DNA of 64,000 nucleotides from Sphingomonas sp. (GCA_017418975.1 JAFOMG010000017.1:620001-684000), one strand, 5' to 3'; positions 54,407 through 63,727 are shown, counted from the stretch's first letter. Numbers and translations are program-made. The notes: generated from the letters alone by a model not told the origin.

Positions 54407-56014
54407 TCAGGCCGAAACCTTGGGCGCCGCCTCACGCACGCCCGCATCGACATGGTCGGCGAACTGGGCGAAATTCTCGACGAACTGGTCGACCAGCCTG
54501 CCGGCGGTCGCGTCGTAGTCCGCCTTGTTCGCCCAGGCCGCGCGCGGGTCGAGGATCGCGCCGTCCACTCCCGGCACCGCAATGGGCACCATGAAGCCGA
54601 AATTGGGATCCTTGCGGAACTCCGCCTGGGCCAGGCTGCCGTCGAGCGCGGCATTGAGCAGCGCCCGAGTCACCCGGATCGGCATGCGCTTGATGCCCGG
54701 ATCGGTGGCGCGCCCGCCGCTCCAGCCGGTATTGACCAGCCAGCAATCCACGCCGCCCTTCGCGATCCGCTCCTTGAGCAGATTGCCGTACACCGCCGGA
54801 TGGCGCGGCATGAAGGCGGCGCCGAAACAGGTGGAGAAGGTCGCCTCGGGCTCCGTCACGCCGATCTCGGTGCCGGCCACCTTGGCGGTATAGCCCGAGA
54901 GGAAGTGATACATCGCCTGATCCGGCGTGAGCTTGGCGATCGGCGGCATCACGCCAAAGGCATCCGCGGTCAGGAAGATGATGTTGCGCGGCACCGGGCC
55001 GAGATTGCGCTCGGAAGTGTTGGGAATGAAGTCGATCGGATAGGCGCCGCGGCTGTTCTCGGCGAGGCTGTTGTCCGCAAGATCGAGCGCGCGGCTCTCC
55101 TCGTCCATCACGACATTCTCGAGCACCGTGCCGAAGCGCTTCGTCGTGGCGAAGATCTCCGGCTCGGCCTCGGCCGAGAGGTTGATCATCTTGGCATAGC
55201 AGCCGCCCTCGAAGTTGAACACGGCGGTGTCCGACCAGCCATGCTCGTCGTCGCCGATCAGCGTGCGCGAAGCGTCCGCCGAGAGCGTGGTCTTGCCGGT
55301 GCCCGACAGGCCGAAGAACACCGCGGTATCGCCGTTCGCGCCGATATTGGCCGAACAGTGCATCGGCATGATGCCGTCCTGGGGCAGCAGATAGTTGAGC
55401 AGCCCGAAGACGCTCTTCTTCATCTCGCCGGCATAGGCGGTGCCGCCGATCAGGATCAGCTTCTCGCTGAAGCTGACCGCGATCACCGTCTCGCTGCGGC
55501 AGCCATGGCGCTCCGGATCGGCGCGGAAGCTCGGCAGGTCGACGATCGTGTATTCCGGCACGAAGCCGGCAAGGTCCCCGGCCGGCGGACGTACCAGCAT
55601 CGTGCGGATGAACAGGTTGTGCCAGGCCAGCTCGTTGATCACGCGCACGTTGACACGGTGCTCGGCCTGCGAGCCCCCATGGAGATCCTGCACGAAGAGC
55701 GTGTCGCGATCCGCCAGCGCGGCAAGGAAATCGGCCTTGAGGGCGGCGAAATGCGCCGGGCTCATCTCCTTGTTGACCTTGCCCCACCACACGCTGTCCT
55801 CGGTAGTGGCGTCGCGGACGATGAACTTGTCCTTCGCCGAACGGCCGGTGTGCTTGCCGGTGGTGACGACCAGCGGGCCGTCCTGGGCCAGCTTGCCCTC
55901 GCCGCGGCGCACGGCATGCTCGACGAGCTGCGCGGTCTCCAGGTTCCAGATGATGTCGGCGTCCGTCCCGATGCCCATGGCATCGAGACCATGGCGCGGC
56001 GTGCGCTCGGTCAA
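54407..56014 (-). CDS. pckA: Phosphoenolpyruvate carboxykinase (ATP)
   Basis: 535 aa from TTG 56014, chosen because GGAGG precedes it by 5 bases and [13 protein letters not shown] follows, whereas the TTG at 56032 lacks a site. Key motifs: [17 protein letters not shown] near residue 54, [20 protein letters not shown] near 195, the P-loop [13 protein letters not shown] near 236 and DDEHGWSD near 257; FVRD, PRHP and NTGWSGG are intact. It turns oxaloacetate into PEP in gluconeogenesis, acting in the cytoplasm. It is divergent from the chvI-chvG-PTS cluster, which is the same in other alphaproteobacteria where ChvI affects pckA. Confidence 0.96.
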   Translation of the reverse strand: MTERTPRHGLDAMGIGTDADIIWNLETAQLVEHAVRRGEGKLAQDGPLVVTTGKHTGRSAKDKFIVRDATTEDSVWWGKVNKEMSPAHFAALKADFLAALADRDTLFVQDLHGGSQAEHRVNVRVINELAWHNLFIRTMLVRPPAGDLAGFVPEYTIVDLPSFRADPERHGCRSETVIAVSFSEKLILIGGTAYAGEMKKSVFGLLNYLLPQDGIMPMHCSANIGANGDTAVFFGLSGTGKTTLSADASRTLIGDDEHGWSDTAVFNFEGGCYAKMINLSAEAEPEIFATTKRFGTVLENVVMDEESRALDLADNSLAENSRGAYPIDFIPNTSERNLGPVPRNIIFLTADAFGVMPPIAKLTPDQAMYHFLSGYTAKVAGTEIGVTEPEATFSTCFGAAFMPRHPAVYGNLLKERIAKGGVDCWLVNTGWSGGRATDPGIKRMPIRVTRALLNAALDGSLAQAEFRKDPNFGFMVPIAVPGVDGAILDPRAAWANKADYDATAGRLVDQFVENFAQFADHVDAGVREAAPKVSA

Positions 56015-56060
56015 ATTAGCCTCCGTCTCCAAGTGCTTGCCCGGATTGTTGCCCTCCGGT

Positions 56061-56073
56061 GCAATAATATTGC
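56061..56073. promoter_or_regulatory. Symmetric 13-bp dyad between pckA and chvI
   Basis: GCAATAATATTGC is a symmetric sequence (6-bp arms around A) 47 bases before the pckA start. It is the only AT-rich stretch of the gap and fits either a regulator site or a promoter -10-type element for pckA. Confidence 0.4.
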
Positions 56074-56189
56074 GCGGCCTTGGACCTCAGCCGGACGGGG
56101 GTCAACCCGAGTAAACGTTGTCAGCCGATTGAGCGGCAAAGAACTTTCGGTTACGCCACGGATTCAATGGATCCGAGTGCCGCACAAGC

Positions 56190-56897
56190 ATGACCGCAAC
56201 GATCGCGTTGGTCGATGACGACCGCAACATCCTCACCTCCGTCTCGATCGCGCTGCAGACCGAGGGTTTCCTCACACGCGTCTATTCGGACGGCGAAAGC
56301 GCCCTGAAGGCGCTGATCGACAATCCCCCCGACCTGGCGGTGCTCGACATCAAGATGCCGCGGATGGACGGGCTCGAGCTGCTCCGCCGGCTGCGCGAGA
56401 AGAGCACCATCCCGGTGATCTTCCTCACCAGCAAGGACGACGAGCTGGACGAGGCGCTCGGCCTGGCGATGGGCGCGGACGACTATATCGCCAAGCCGTT
56501 CAGCCAGCGGCTGCTGATCGCGCGGATCCGCGCGATCCTGCGCCGCACCGAAGCGACGCAGCCCAGCGCGGAAGGGGGCGAGGAAGTGACCGCCGAGGCG
56601 CTGGAGCGCGGGCGGCTCACCATGGACCCGGCGCGCCACCGCGTGACCTGGAACGGCATCAACGTGACGCTGACCGTCACCGAGTTCCTGATCCTGGAGA
56701 CGCTGGCGCAGCGCCCGGGCATCGTGAAGACGCGCAATCAGCTGATGGATGCCGCCTATCAGGACGACATCTATGTCGATGACCGCACCATCGACAGCCA
56801 CATCAAGCGCGTGCGCCGCAAGTTCCGGCAGGTCGACTCGGAGTTCGACGCCATCGAGACGTTGTATGGCGCGGGCTACCGGTTCTCGGACGAATAG
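56190..56897 (+). CDS. chvI: Response regulator ChvI
   Basis: 235 aa. The receiver starts [19 protein letters not shown] with the acidic pair, has [18 protein letters not shown] with phospho-acceptor Asp53, and [13 protein letters not shown] / [11 protein letters not shown] with the conserved Lys. The winged-helix domain reads [38 protein letters not shown] and ends [10 protein letters not shown]. In alphaproteobacteria ChvI with ChvG controls envelope and exopolysaccharide genes and is linked to carbon metabolism. It is followed at once by chvG, whose start lies within this gene, then by PTS genes. Confidence 0.92.
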   Translation: MTATIALVDDDRNILTSVSIALQTEGFLTRVYSDGESALKALIDNPPDLAVLDIKMPRMDGLELLRRLREKSTIPVIFLTSKDDELDEALGLAMGADDYIAKPFSQRLLIARIRAILRRTEATQPSAEGGEEVTAEALERGRLTMDPARHRVTWNGINVTLTVTEFLILETLAQRPGIVKTRNQLMDAAYQDDIYVDDRTIDSHIKRVRRKFRQVDSEFDAIETLYGAGYRFSDE

Positions 56898-58446
56898 GGA
56901 CGAGCGCGACCTCGCGCTCAAATGGTCCAATCGCGTCAGCCTGACGCCGCGCATCCTCGCGGTGAACATCTTCGCGCTGGCGCTGCTGGGCGGCGGCTTC
57001 TCCTATCTCGATTCCTATCGCAGCCGGATCGTCGACAGCCGGGTGGAGCAGGCCGGGCGCGAGGTGCGGCTGATCGCCCAGGCCCTGGCCTCCGCCAAGG
57101 ACGAGAAGCGCCGCGACCTGCTGGTGCTCAGCCTGGCGCGCGACACCGGCACGCGCATCCGCCTGTTCAACGAAAAGGGGAAATTGCTCGCGGACAGCAA
57201 GGCGCTGGGCCTGCGCAACGTGGTGCTGCGCGATCCGGACAAGGACCCCTGGGGGCTGGAGGCGGCGCGCTTCCTGGATGCGGTGATCGACACGGTGGCG
57301 GGAGCCGACCGTGCGCCGCTCTATCGTGAGCGGCCGGCGGACCAGGGGCTCGACTGGCCGGACGTGCGCACCGCCCTCTCCGCCCACGGCACTCCGGCGA
57401 CCGTCTGGCGCGCGCCCGATCGCACGCCGGTGATCACCGCCGCCGCGCCGATCACCGAGCTGGGCGTGGTGATGACCACGGTGAACGCGCGCGACATCAC
57501 CCAGACGGTGCGGGCCGAGCGCTTCCGCCTGGGCATGGTCCTGCTGTTCGTCTCGGTCTTCTCCATCCTACTCTCGCTGTTCCTGGCGCGCACGATCGTG
57601 CGGCCGCTGCGCCTGCTCGCGCGGGCCGCGATCCGGGTAAGGCTGGGCCGGGCGCGCGAAGTGGTGGTGCCCCGCCTGCCCGATCGGAGCGACGAGATCG
57701 GCCTGCTCGCCCGCGCGCTGTCCGACATGACCCAGGCGCTGCGCGCCCGGATCGACGCGACCGAGGCCTTTGCCGCCGACGTCACGCACGAGCTCAAGAA
57801 CCCCCTCGCCTCGCTGCGTTCGGCGGTGGACGGCATGGCGGCGGTGAAGAAGAAGGAACATCGCGACCAGCTGCTCGAGATCGTGCGCGACGACGTGCTG
57901 CGCCTGGACCGGCTGATCACCGACATCTCCGAGGCTTCCCGCCTCGATGCCCAGCTCAGCCGCGCCACCTTCGAGCCGGTCGATATCGGCGCGATGATCC
58001 AGGCGCTGCTCGACCAGCGCGAGGCCCGCGGCATTCCGAACGGCATCCGCATCGCCTTCGATCGCGGGCCCAATGTCGAACTCACCGTGCTCGGCGAAGG
58101 CGCGCGGCTGGAGCGGGTGTTCGAGAACCTGATCGAGAACGCCATCTCCTTCTCGCCGCCCAGGAGCCTGATCGCGATCTCGGCGTCGAGCGATGAGGAT
58201 TATCTCACCGTCCGGGTGGAGGACGAGGGGCCCGGCGTGCCCGAGGAAGCGCGCGACAACATCTTCCGCCGCTTCCATTCGGTGCGCCCGCAGGACGAGG
58301 CATTCGGCCAGCATTCCGGCCTGGGGCTTGCCATCGCCCGCACGATCGTCGAGGGCCATCAGGGGAGCATTTCAGTCGAATCGCGGGAGGATCGATTGAG
58401 CGGGGCGCGATTCGTGGTGCGACTGCCACTGACGGGACGCAATTGA
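56866..58446 (+). CDS. chvG: Sensor histidine kinase ChvG
   Basis: 526 aa from ATG 56866, which lies 32 bases before the chvI stop. Two membrane segments: [20 protein letters not shown] near residue 28 and [20 protein letters not shown] near residue 222, bracketing a periplasmic domain. Then HAMP, H-box [20 protein letters not shown] with His near residue 308, and ATPase motifs [29 protein letters not shown] and [18 protein letters not shown]. All catalytic residues are intact. It stands before hprK with a one-base overlap (TGATG), tying a signal at the envelope to the regulatory PTS. Confidence 0.9.
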   Translation: MARATGSRTNRDERDLALKWSNRVSLTPRILAVNIFALALLGGGFSYLDSYRSRIVDSRVEQAGREVRLIAQALASAKDEKRRDLLVLSLARDTGTRIRLFNEKGKLLADSKALGLRNVVLRDPDKDPWGLEAARFLDAVIDTVAGADRAPLYRERPADQGLDWPDVRTALSAHGTPATVWRAPDRTPVITAAAPITELGVVMTTVNARDITQTVRAERFRLGMVLLFVSVFSILLSLFLARTIVRPLRLLARAAIRVRLGRAREVVVPRLPDRSDEIGLLARALSDMTQALRARIDATEAFAADVTHELKNPLASLRSAVDGMAAVKKKEHRDQLLEIVRDDVLRLDRLITDISEASRLDAQLSRATFEPVDIGAMIQALLDQREARGIPNGIRIAFDRGPNVELTVLGEGARLERVFENLIENAISFSPPRSLIAISASSDEDYLTVRVEDEGPGVPEEARDNIFRRFHSVRPQDEAFGQHSGLGLAIARTIVEGHQGSISVESREDRLSGARFVVRLPLTGRN

Positions 58447-58871
58447 TGGCGGAGCTGTCCTCGGAAGCGATTCTGGGCGCCTGCGTGGCGATCGACGGGC
58501 GCGGCGTACTGATCGAGGCGCGCGACGAGGCGCAGCGCACCGACCTGCTGCTCCGCCTGCTGGATCGCGGCGCCACCCTGGTGGCCGATACGCGCACCGT
58601 CTGCGTGCGGCGCGGCGCCGAGCTGCGCGGCACGGCGCCCGCCGGCGCCGCCGGCCGCATCGAGATCCGCGGCATCGGCGCGGTGGAGCTCCCCAGCCTC
58701 GCCGAAGTGCCGGTGGCGCTGATCGCGGTGGTGCTCGACACCGCGCCGCGCCTGCCCGAGGACCGGCGGACCCAGCGCATCGCCGGCGTCGACGTGCCGG
58801 TGATCGCGCTCGCTCCCAACGAGCCGGCCGCGCCGATCAAGGTCGAATATGCGCTGAAGGCGTTCGCATGA
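58446..58871 (+). CDS. hprK: HPr kinase/phosphorylase-like protein with a degenerate P-loop
   Basis: 141 aa in the hprK position and of the length of the short alphaproteobacterial form. The flanks match: CVAIDGRGVLIE before, DLLLRLLDRGATLVAD after, then GRIEIRGIGAVELPSLAEVP near residue 75 and PVIALAPNEPAAPIKVEYAL at the end. The expected Walker A GxxGxGKS at residues 25-32 reads ARDEAQRT, with no Gly and no Lys. ADTRTVC replaces the usual DD motif. The frame is intact and overlaps rapZ by 4 bases, so this looks like a retained protein that has lost ATP binding rather than a broken gene. Gene name by position and family only. Confidence 0.75.
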   Translation: MAELSSEAILGACVAIDGRGVLIEARDEAQRTDLLLRLLDRGATLVADTRTVCVRRGAELRGTAPAGAAGRIEIRGIGAVELPSLAEVPVALIAVVLDTAPRLPEDRRTQRIAGVDVPVIALAPNEPAAPIKVEYALKAFA

Positions 58872-59797
58872 CGAGCAAGCGCCCGAAACAGATATTGCTC
58901 GTCACCGGCATGTCCGGCGCCGGCAAGTCGACGGTGCTGCGCACGCTCGAGGATCTGGGCTGGGAGACCGTCGACAACCTGCCCCTGCTGCTGCTCAACC
59001 GCCTGCTCGACACGGCGCCGGGCGATGCCGACGACGATCGGCCGCTGGCCATCGGCATCGGCACCCAGACGCGCGGCTTCGATCCGGAGAACATCGTCCG
59101 CCGCATCAAGAAGCTGCGAGAGGACCATGGCCATGACGTCGGCACGCTCTTCCTCGAATGCTCTGGCGCCGAGCTGGAGCGGCGCTATTCGGAGACGCGC
59201 CGCCGCCATCCGATGGCCCAGGACCGCCCGGCGCAGGACGGCATCGCGCACGAGCGCGAGCTGCTCACCCCGCTTCGCAGCTGGGCGAACCGGCTGATCG
59301 ACACGACCGACCTGAGCGCCAACGAGCTCGCCCAGCAGATCCGCACCACCTTTTCGGGCGCGGGCCTGGGCGACACCGTGATCTCGGTCGTCTCGTTCGG
59401 CTTCGCCCGCGGGCTGCCGCGCGATGCCGATCTGGTGTTCGACATGCGCTTCCTGCGCAATCCGCATTGGGATCCGGAGCTGCGCCCGGGCACCGGCAAG
59501 GATCCCCGGGTGGCCGCCTATATCGCGGCCGACCCGGCATATCCGGCGGCGATGACCCAGATCGAGTCGCTGCTGCTCCTGCTGCTCCCGCGCTACCAGG
59601 CCGAGGGAAAGGCATATGTTACGATAGCGTTCGGATGCACCGGAGGCCGCCACCGCTCGGTGCATGTCGCCGAACGGATGGCCGCGCGGTTGCGCGACGC
59701 GGGTTTTTCGCCCACGGTGACGCATCGTGATACGAAGACCGCGCCGCAGGACTCGCTGGAGGGGGCCCCGGTGACCACGGCAGGGGGCGGAGTTTGA
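58868..59797 (+). CDS. rapZ: RNase adapter RapZ (NTP-binding)
   Basis: 309 aa. The P-loop GMSGAGKSTVLRTLEDLGWE lies at residues 14-33, followed by VDNLPLLLLNRL. Walker-B-type FLECSGAELERRYSETRRRH is near residue 95. The C-terminal domain has SFGFARGLPRDADLVFDMRF and ends with TIAFGCTGGRHRSVHVAERM, the RNA-binding signature. In enteric bacteria RapZ guides RNase E to GlmZ and senses GlcN6P. It starts inside hprK (ATGA). The gene is intact, including its P-loop, in contrast to hprK. Confidence 0.95.
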   Translation: MTSKRPKQILLVTGMSGAGKSTVLRTLEDLGWETVDNLPLLLLNRLLDTAPGDADDDRPLAIGIGTQTRGFDPENIVRRIKKLREDHGHDVGTLFLECSGAELERRYSETRRRHPMAQDRPAQDGIAHERELLTPLRSWANRLIDTTDLSANELAQQIRTTFSGAGLGDTVISVVSFGFARGLPRDADLVFDMRFLRNPHWDPELRPGTGKDPRVAAYIAADPAYPAAMTQIESLLLLLLPRYQAEGKAYVTIAFGCTGGRHRSVHVAERMAARLRDAGFSPTVTHRDTKTAPQDSLEGAPVTTAGGGV

Positions 59798-59798
59798 G

Positions 59799-60206
59799 AT
59801 GATCGGTTTGGTGCTCGTGACGCACGGACGACTCGCTGAGGAGTTCGTAGTCGCGATGGAGCATGTAGTGGGCAAGCAGGAGCAGGTCGCCTCGATCTGC
59901 ATCGGGCCCGAGGACGATATGGAAGGTCGCCGCGCGGATATCGCCGCGGCGATCAAGAGCGTCGATTCGGGCCGGGGCGTGATCGTGCTGAGCGACCTGT
60001 TCGGCGGCACCCCTTCGAACCTCGCCATTTCGCTGATGGAAGCGGGCCGGGTCGAGGTGATCGCCGGGATCAACCTGCCGATGCTGATTCGCCTGGGCAG
60101 CGCGCGCAAGACGATGAAGGTCACCGAAGCGGTGGCCGCGGCGCGCGATGCCGGCCGGAAATACATCACCATCGCATCCGAAGTGCTGGGAGAGGCCGCC
60201 GCTTGA
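59799..60206 (+). CDS. PTS fructose/mannose-type EIIA domain protein
   Basis: 135 aa with the mannose-family IIA fold: MIGLVLVTHGRLAEEFVVAM with phospho-histidine at residue 9, and VIVLSDLFGGTPSNLAISLM near residue 60, a nucleotide-like motif. No membrane PTS component is encoded in the window, so the protein is regulatory. It is two bases after rapZ and four bases before the HPr start. The set HprK-IIA-HPr is a typical alphaproteobacterial regulatory PTS without sugar transport. Its phosphorylation state probably reports PEP levels to ChvGI or other targets. Confidence 0.92.
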   Translation: MIGLVLVTHGRLAEEFVVAMEHVVGKQEQVASICIGPEDDMEGRRADIAAAIKSVDSGRGVIVLSDLFGGTPSNLAISLMEAGRVEVIAGINLPMLIRLGSARKTMKVTEAVAAARDAGRKYITIASEVLGEAAA

Positions 60207-60475
60207 ACCGCTGCATCCGCATGGTCACGATCGAGAACAAGCGCGGCCTGCACGCGCGCGCCAGCATGGCCTTCGTGACGCTCGCCACCGCCCAGCCGGT
60301 CGAACTCACTGTCGAGAAGGACGGCAACACCGCCTCGGGCACTTCGATCCTCGACCTGATGATGCTCGGCGCCGCCAAGGGCGATACCATCTCGATCAGC
60401 GCCGAGGGCGATGGCGCGGACGGCGCGGTCCAGGCGCTGGTGGCGCTGGTCGAGGCGCGGTTCAACGAGGAATAG
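60203..60475 (+). CDS. ptsH: Phosphocarrier protein HPr
   Basis: 90 aa from TTG 60203, overlapping the IIA stop (TTGA). The active site TIENKRGLHARASMAFVTLA has His17, the residue phosphorylated by enzyme I. The regulatory serine region AKDGNTASGTSILDLMMLG-like EKDGNTASGTSILDLMMLGA has Ser48 in the place of Ser46 of other HPrs. So the substrate site of an HPr kinase is conserved while the kinase itself has lost its P-loop. Enzyme I is not encoded here. It ends 33 bases before a methyltransferase gene. Confidence 0.94.
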   Translation: MNRCIRMVTIENKRGLHARASMAFVTLATAQPVELTVEKDGNTASGTSILDLMMLGAAKGDTISISAEGDGADGAVQALVALVEARFNEE

Positions 60476-60508
60476 CCTCGGGCGGAAATTGGCATTAGGG
60501 CATCGCCG

Positions 60509-61309
60509 ATGCCTCGCGAGATAACTGCCTTTTCCAATCCCCTCATCAAGCGCGTCCGCAACCTGCGCGACAAGAAGCATCGCCGCGAGGAAGGCCTGTT
60601 CCTGGCCGAGGGCCTGCGCATCCTCACCGAGGCGCACGAGGCCGGGCGCGTCCCGCACTATCTGTTCTTCGCCCGCGACATGGCCGGCCATGCCCTGGTC
60701 CGCGCGCTGGTCTCCGCCACCGAGGCGGCCGGCGGCGAAGCGATCGAGACCAATGCCGACATCCTCTCCAAGCTCTCGGGCAAGGACAATCCCGGCGCAG
60801 TGGTGGGCGTCTATCCCGAGTTCGCGGTCACCCTGGCCGATCTCGACCGGAACCGGGCGGGCATCTGGCTGGTCGCCGAGCGGCTGCGCGACCCGGGCAA
60901 CATGGGCACCATCCTGCGCACCGCCGATGCGGTGGGCGCCGGCGGGCTGATTCTGATCGACGATTGCGTCGACCCCTTCTCGGTCGAGGCGGTGCGGGCG
61001 AGCATGGGCGCCCTGTTCACCGTGCCGGTGGCGCGGGCGGGCTGGGGCGATTTCCTCGTCTGGCTGCGCCAGGGCCCCGGCCAGCTGGTCGGCCTCAGCC
61101 TCGACACCGAGCACGACTATCGCGCGCCCCGCTACGAAGCGCCCACCTTCCTGCTCACCGGCAACGAGGCGCAGGGCATGCCCGGCTTCATGGCCGAGGC
61201 CTGCGATCTGCTCGTCAAGATCCCGATGCTCGGCAAGGCAGACAGCCTGAACGCCGCGGTGGCCACCGCGGTGATGGCCTATGAAGTGCTCGGCCAGCAG
61301 CGAAGCTGA
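60509..61309 (+). CDS. TrmH/SpoU family RNA 2'-O-methyltransferase
   Basis: 266 aa. Substrate-binding N-terminal domain (LIKRVRNLRDKKHRREEGLF, LAEGLRILTEAHEAG), then the SPOUT knot: WLVAERLRDPGNMGTILRTA near residue 118 with Asn, FSVEAVRASMGALFTVPVAR near 155, LLTGNEAQGMPGFMAEACD near 215 and IPMLGKADSLNAAVATAVMA near 240. It methylates a ribose in rRNA or tRNA. Its position after HPr is conserved in relatives, though no functional link is known. Confidence 0.92.
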   Translation: MPREITAFSNPLIKRVRNLRDKKHRREEGLFLAEGLRILTEAHEAGRVPHYLFFARDMAGHALVRALVSATEAAGGEAIETNADILSKLSGKDNPGAVVGVYPEFAVTLADLDRNRAGIWLVAERLRDPGNMGTILRTADAVGAGGLILIDDCVDPFSVEAVRASMGALFTVPVARAGWGDFLVWLRQGPGQLVGLSLDTEHDYRAPRYEAPTFLLTGNEAQGMPGFMAEACDLLVKIPMLGKADSLNAAVATAVMAYEVLGQQRS

Positions 61310-61383
61310 ACCCCCGATAATCGTTACGGCCATGGAGCGTTCAGCCCGGCCCGCGCATTGCTCGCGACAAAGAGGAGTGAGAC

Positions 61384-62079
61384 ATGCGCATTTCGACCAT
61401 CGCCGCCGCCAGCCTGATCGCGCTGACCGCCCTGCCCGCCACCGCCCAGGCCCAGGACGCGTATCGCGCTTCGGGCACCGAGCCCTTCTGGAGCCTGACT
61501 ATCGGCGCGCAGACGATGCGCTTCGAGGCGCCCGGCCGCCCCACCGTGAGCGTGCCCACGCCCCGGGTGATCCACGGCTTCGCCGGCGAGATCTGGCAGA
61601 CGCGGCGGATCGACGTGAACACCAACCACCGCCAGTGCAGCGACGGGATGAGCGACCGCGTCTATCCCGACACGGTGACCGTCCGGGTGGACGGCCGGAC
61701 CTTCACGGGCTGTGGCGGCGAGCCGCGTGCCCAGGCCGGCGCGAGCGTGATCGACGGCAATTGGCGGATCGAAGCGCTGGACGGCCGGCCGGTGCTGCGC
61801 GGCTCCAGCCCGGTGGTCGCGTTCGAAAACGGCCGCATCTCGGGCAGCACGGGCTGCAACCGCTTCTCCGGCAGCTATGACTTCGCCCGCGGCCGGCTAA
61901 GCACCGGCGGCGTGGCCAGCACCAAGATGGCCTGCCTCGATCGCGGTCGGAACCTGCAGGAGCGGGCCATTCTCGACCTGCTCGGCGAGCGCCTGACCGT
62001 GTCGGGCAACCGCGCCGGCAAGCTGGTGCTCACCGGCGCGCGCGGCCGAACCATGACCCTGGTCCGCGCCCGGCCCTGA
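61384..62079 (+). CDS. Secreted META-domain protein
   Basis: 231 aa. Signal peptide MRISTIAAASLIALTALPAT, cleaved near AQAQD. The first half has the COG3650-like YRASGTEPFWSLTIGAQTMR pattern. The second half is a META (HslJ-like) domain: NWRIEALDGRPVLRGSSPVV and SGSTGCNRFSGSYDFARGR, with KMACLDRGRNLQERAILDLL at the end and the typical Cys pair. Such proteins resist heat or compounds such as novobiocin in E. coli. It is alone on this strand and is followed by a tandem repeat cluster. Confidence 0.85.
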   Translation: MRISTIAAASLIALTALPATAQAQDAYRASGTEPFWSLTIGAQTMRFEAPGRPTVSVPTPRVIHGFAGEIWQTRRIDVNTNHRQCSDGMSDRVYPDTVTVRVDGRTFTGCGGEPRAQAGASVIDGNWRIEALDGRPVLRGSSPVVAFENGRISGSTGCNRFSGSYDFARGRLSTGGVASTKMACLDRGRNLQERAILDLLGERLTVSGNRAGKLVLTGARGRTMTLVRARP

Positions 62080-62125
62080 ACCAGGGTCAAGCCCGGCCAG
62101 CTTCTCGCCATCCGACCAGGGTCTC

Positions 62126-62220
62126 GTCATCCCCGCCTTCGCGGGGATGACGAGAGGGTACGCGGGAATGACGAGAGGGTGCGCTGGGATGACGAGCGAG
62201 CGCTGGGATGACGAGAGGGG
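62126..62220. repeat. REP-like palindrome with tandem expansion of one half
   Basis: The palindrome at 62126-62151 (GTCATCCCCGCCTTCG...) is followed by near-copies of GGGATGACGAGAGGG starting at 62144, 62164, 62186 and 62205, spaced 19-22 bases apart. The array lies in the convergent gap between the META-domain gene and rmuC. Confidence 0.85.
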
Positions 62221-62253
62221 GAATGCGGGCTCCGAACCCCGGCAGGCCCCGGG

Positions 62254-63528
62254 CTATTCCGCCGCCGCCTCGTCCGACGGGCCCGTCACCAGCTTGGTGA
62301 GCGGGCGCGGCGCGCTCTCGACCATCGGCAGCGGCTCGATCTCCTTGGCGCCGCTCGACACTTCCAGCGCCTCGAAACGCTTGGCCTGAGTCATCACCTG
62401 GCTCTCCAGGCTGCCGACCATCGCATTATAGGCCCCCGTCGCCTGTTCGAGGTTGCGGCCCATCCGGGCGACATGGCCGCCCATCGTCGCGAGCCGCGAA
62501 TGCAGCTCCTTGCCGAGCCGGGCGATCTCCGCCGCTTCCTCGGCCAGCTTCTCCTGCCGCCAGACGCTGGCGACGGTGCGGGCGATCGCGACGAGATTGG
62601 TGGGCGTGGCGAGCAGCACGCGGCGCTCGAACGCCCATTCCCACAGCGCATCGTCCTGCTCCAGCGCCGCGGTGAGGAAATGCTCGCCGGGGATGTAGAG
62701 GATCACATAATCGGCCGCGTCGCCGAACTGCGCCCAGTAGTTCTTCGAGCCGAGCTGCTCGGCATGCCGGCGGATCGCGGCGGCATGCGCGGCGAGATGG
62801 GCGGCGCGGCTGCCTTCGTCATGCGCCTCGCTGGCGTCGAGAAAGGCGTTGAGCGAGCATTTTGCATCGATGATCAGCTTCTTGCCGCCGGGCAGGCGCA
62901 CGATCACGTCGGGGCGCAGCCGCCCGTCCTCGGTGTTCACCGAAACCTCGGTCTGGAAATCGGCATGCTGCGACAGGCCGGCCTGCTCGAGCACGTTGCG
63001 CAGGCTCTGCTCGCCCCAGCGGCCGCGCGCCTTGGGGCTGGCCCGCAGCGCATTGACCAGCTTGGCGGTCTCGTCACGCACCTGGCTGTGGCCGGCATGG
63101 AGCTGCTGCACCGCCTCGCGCAGCGCCTGATAGCTGCCCACCCGCTCCTTCTCGACTGCGCTCAGGCCCTGCTGATAGCGCGTCAGCGTCTCCTGCACCG
63201 GGGCGAGCAGCGCCTTCATCTTCGCTTCGTTGGTCTCCCCCGCCTGGGCGAAGCGCTGGTCGGCCCGCTCCAGGAAGCTCTTCTGCGATTCGCCCAGGAT
63301 GCGGTGGGCCAGCTCGGCGAAGCGGCTCTCCATGCCGCTGGTCTCGGCCTTGAGGCTGGCCAGCTCGATCTGGGCGCGGCCGAGATCGGCGGCGGCGGCC
63401 TTGAACTCCGCCTCGCGGGCATCGCGCTCCGAACGCATCTGCGCCGCCGGACGCCCGCCCAGGAACATGCCCAGGCCGAGCCCGGCGACGAGCGCGGCGA
63501 CCGCAACCAATAGCGCCAGCAGATCCAA
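62254..63528 (-). CDS. rmuC: DNA recombination protein RmuC
   Basis: 424 aa. An N-terminal membrane anchor (LLALLVAVAALVAGLGLGMFL) precedes a coiled coil of about 120 aa (RSERDAREAEFKAAAADLGR, QIELASLKAETSGMESRFAE). The nuclease-like domain includes GRWGEQSLRNVLEQAGLSQH near residue 175, LRPDVIVRLPGGKKLIIDAK near 208 and DYVILYIPGEHFLTAALEQD near 285, the RmuC signature. It limits inversion at inverted repeats in E. coli, which is notable given the many inverted repeats here. Convergent with the META-domain gene and transcribed toward the repeat array. Confidence 0.95.
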   Translation of the reverse strand: MDLLALLVAVAALVAGLGLGMFLGGRPAAQMRSERDAREAEFKAAAADLGRAQIELASLKAETSGMESRFAELAHRILGESQKSFLERADQRFAQAGETNEAKMKALLAPVQETLTRYQQGLSAVEKERVGSYQALREAVQQLHAGHSQVRDETAKLVNALRASPKARGRWGEQSLRNVLEQAGLSQHADFQTEVSVNTEDGRLRPDVIVRLPGGKKLIIDAKCSLNAFLDASEAHDEGSRAAHLAAHAAAIRRHAEQLGSKNYWAQFGDAADYVILYIPGEHFLTAALEQDDALWEWAFERRVLLATPTNLVAIARTVASVWRQEKLAEEAAEIARLGKELHSRLATMGGHVARMGRNLEQATGAYNAMVGSLESQVMTQAKRFEALEVSSGAKEIEPLPMVESAPRPLTKLVTGPSDEAAAE

Positions 63529-63673
63529 CCCAAGCCTCCCGAAAAGTCACAAAAGCCCTAACCCCATCGCGCGCGGCTGCCCCAGCGGGCACATGCCCCG
63601 CGCGGGGCCGTTCACGACCGGAACATAATTCGAACGGCAAGCGTAGGACAGCGCGAATTTCCGCCGCCCACGC

Positions 63674-63701
63674 AAAAGCCGCGGACGTTTCCGCCCGCGG
63701 C
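63674..63701 (-). terminator. Intrinsic terminator of def
   Basis: On the minus strand GCCGCGGGCG pairs with CGTCCGCGGC (one G-U) around a GAAA tetraloop and is followed by TTTTGCG. It lies about 27 bases past the def stop codon, a textbook rho-independent terminator. Confidence 0.85.
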
Positions 63702-63727
63702 TCGCGATTGCACGGGAATGCGCCGGC

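Noticed and set aside
53429..56218. A 929-codon plus-strand frame opposite pckA
   Set aside because: Runs from within the serine hydrolase through convergent and divergent gene ends; no motif, so an artefact.
58205..61333. A 1042-codon frame on the minus strand opposite chvG to the methyltransferase gene
   Set aside because: It is antisense to six well-supported genes and has no recognisable motif.
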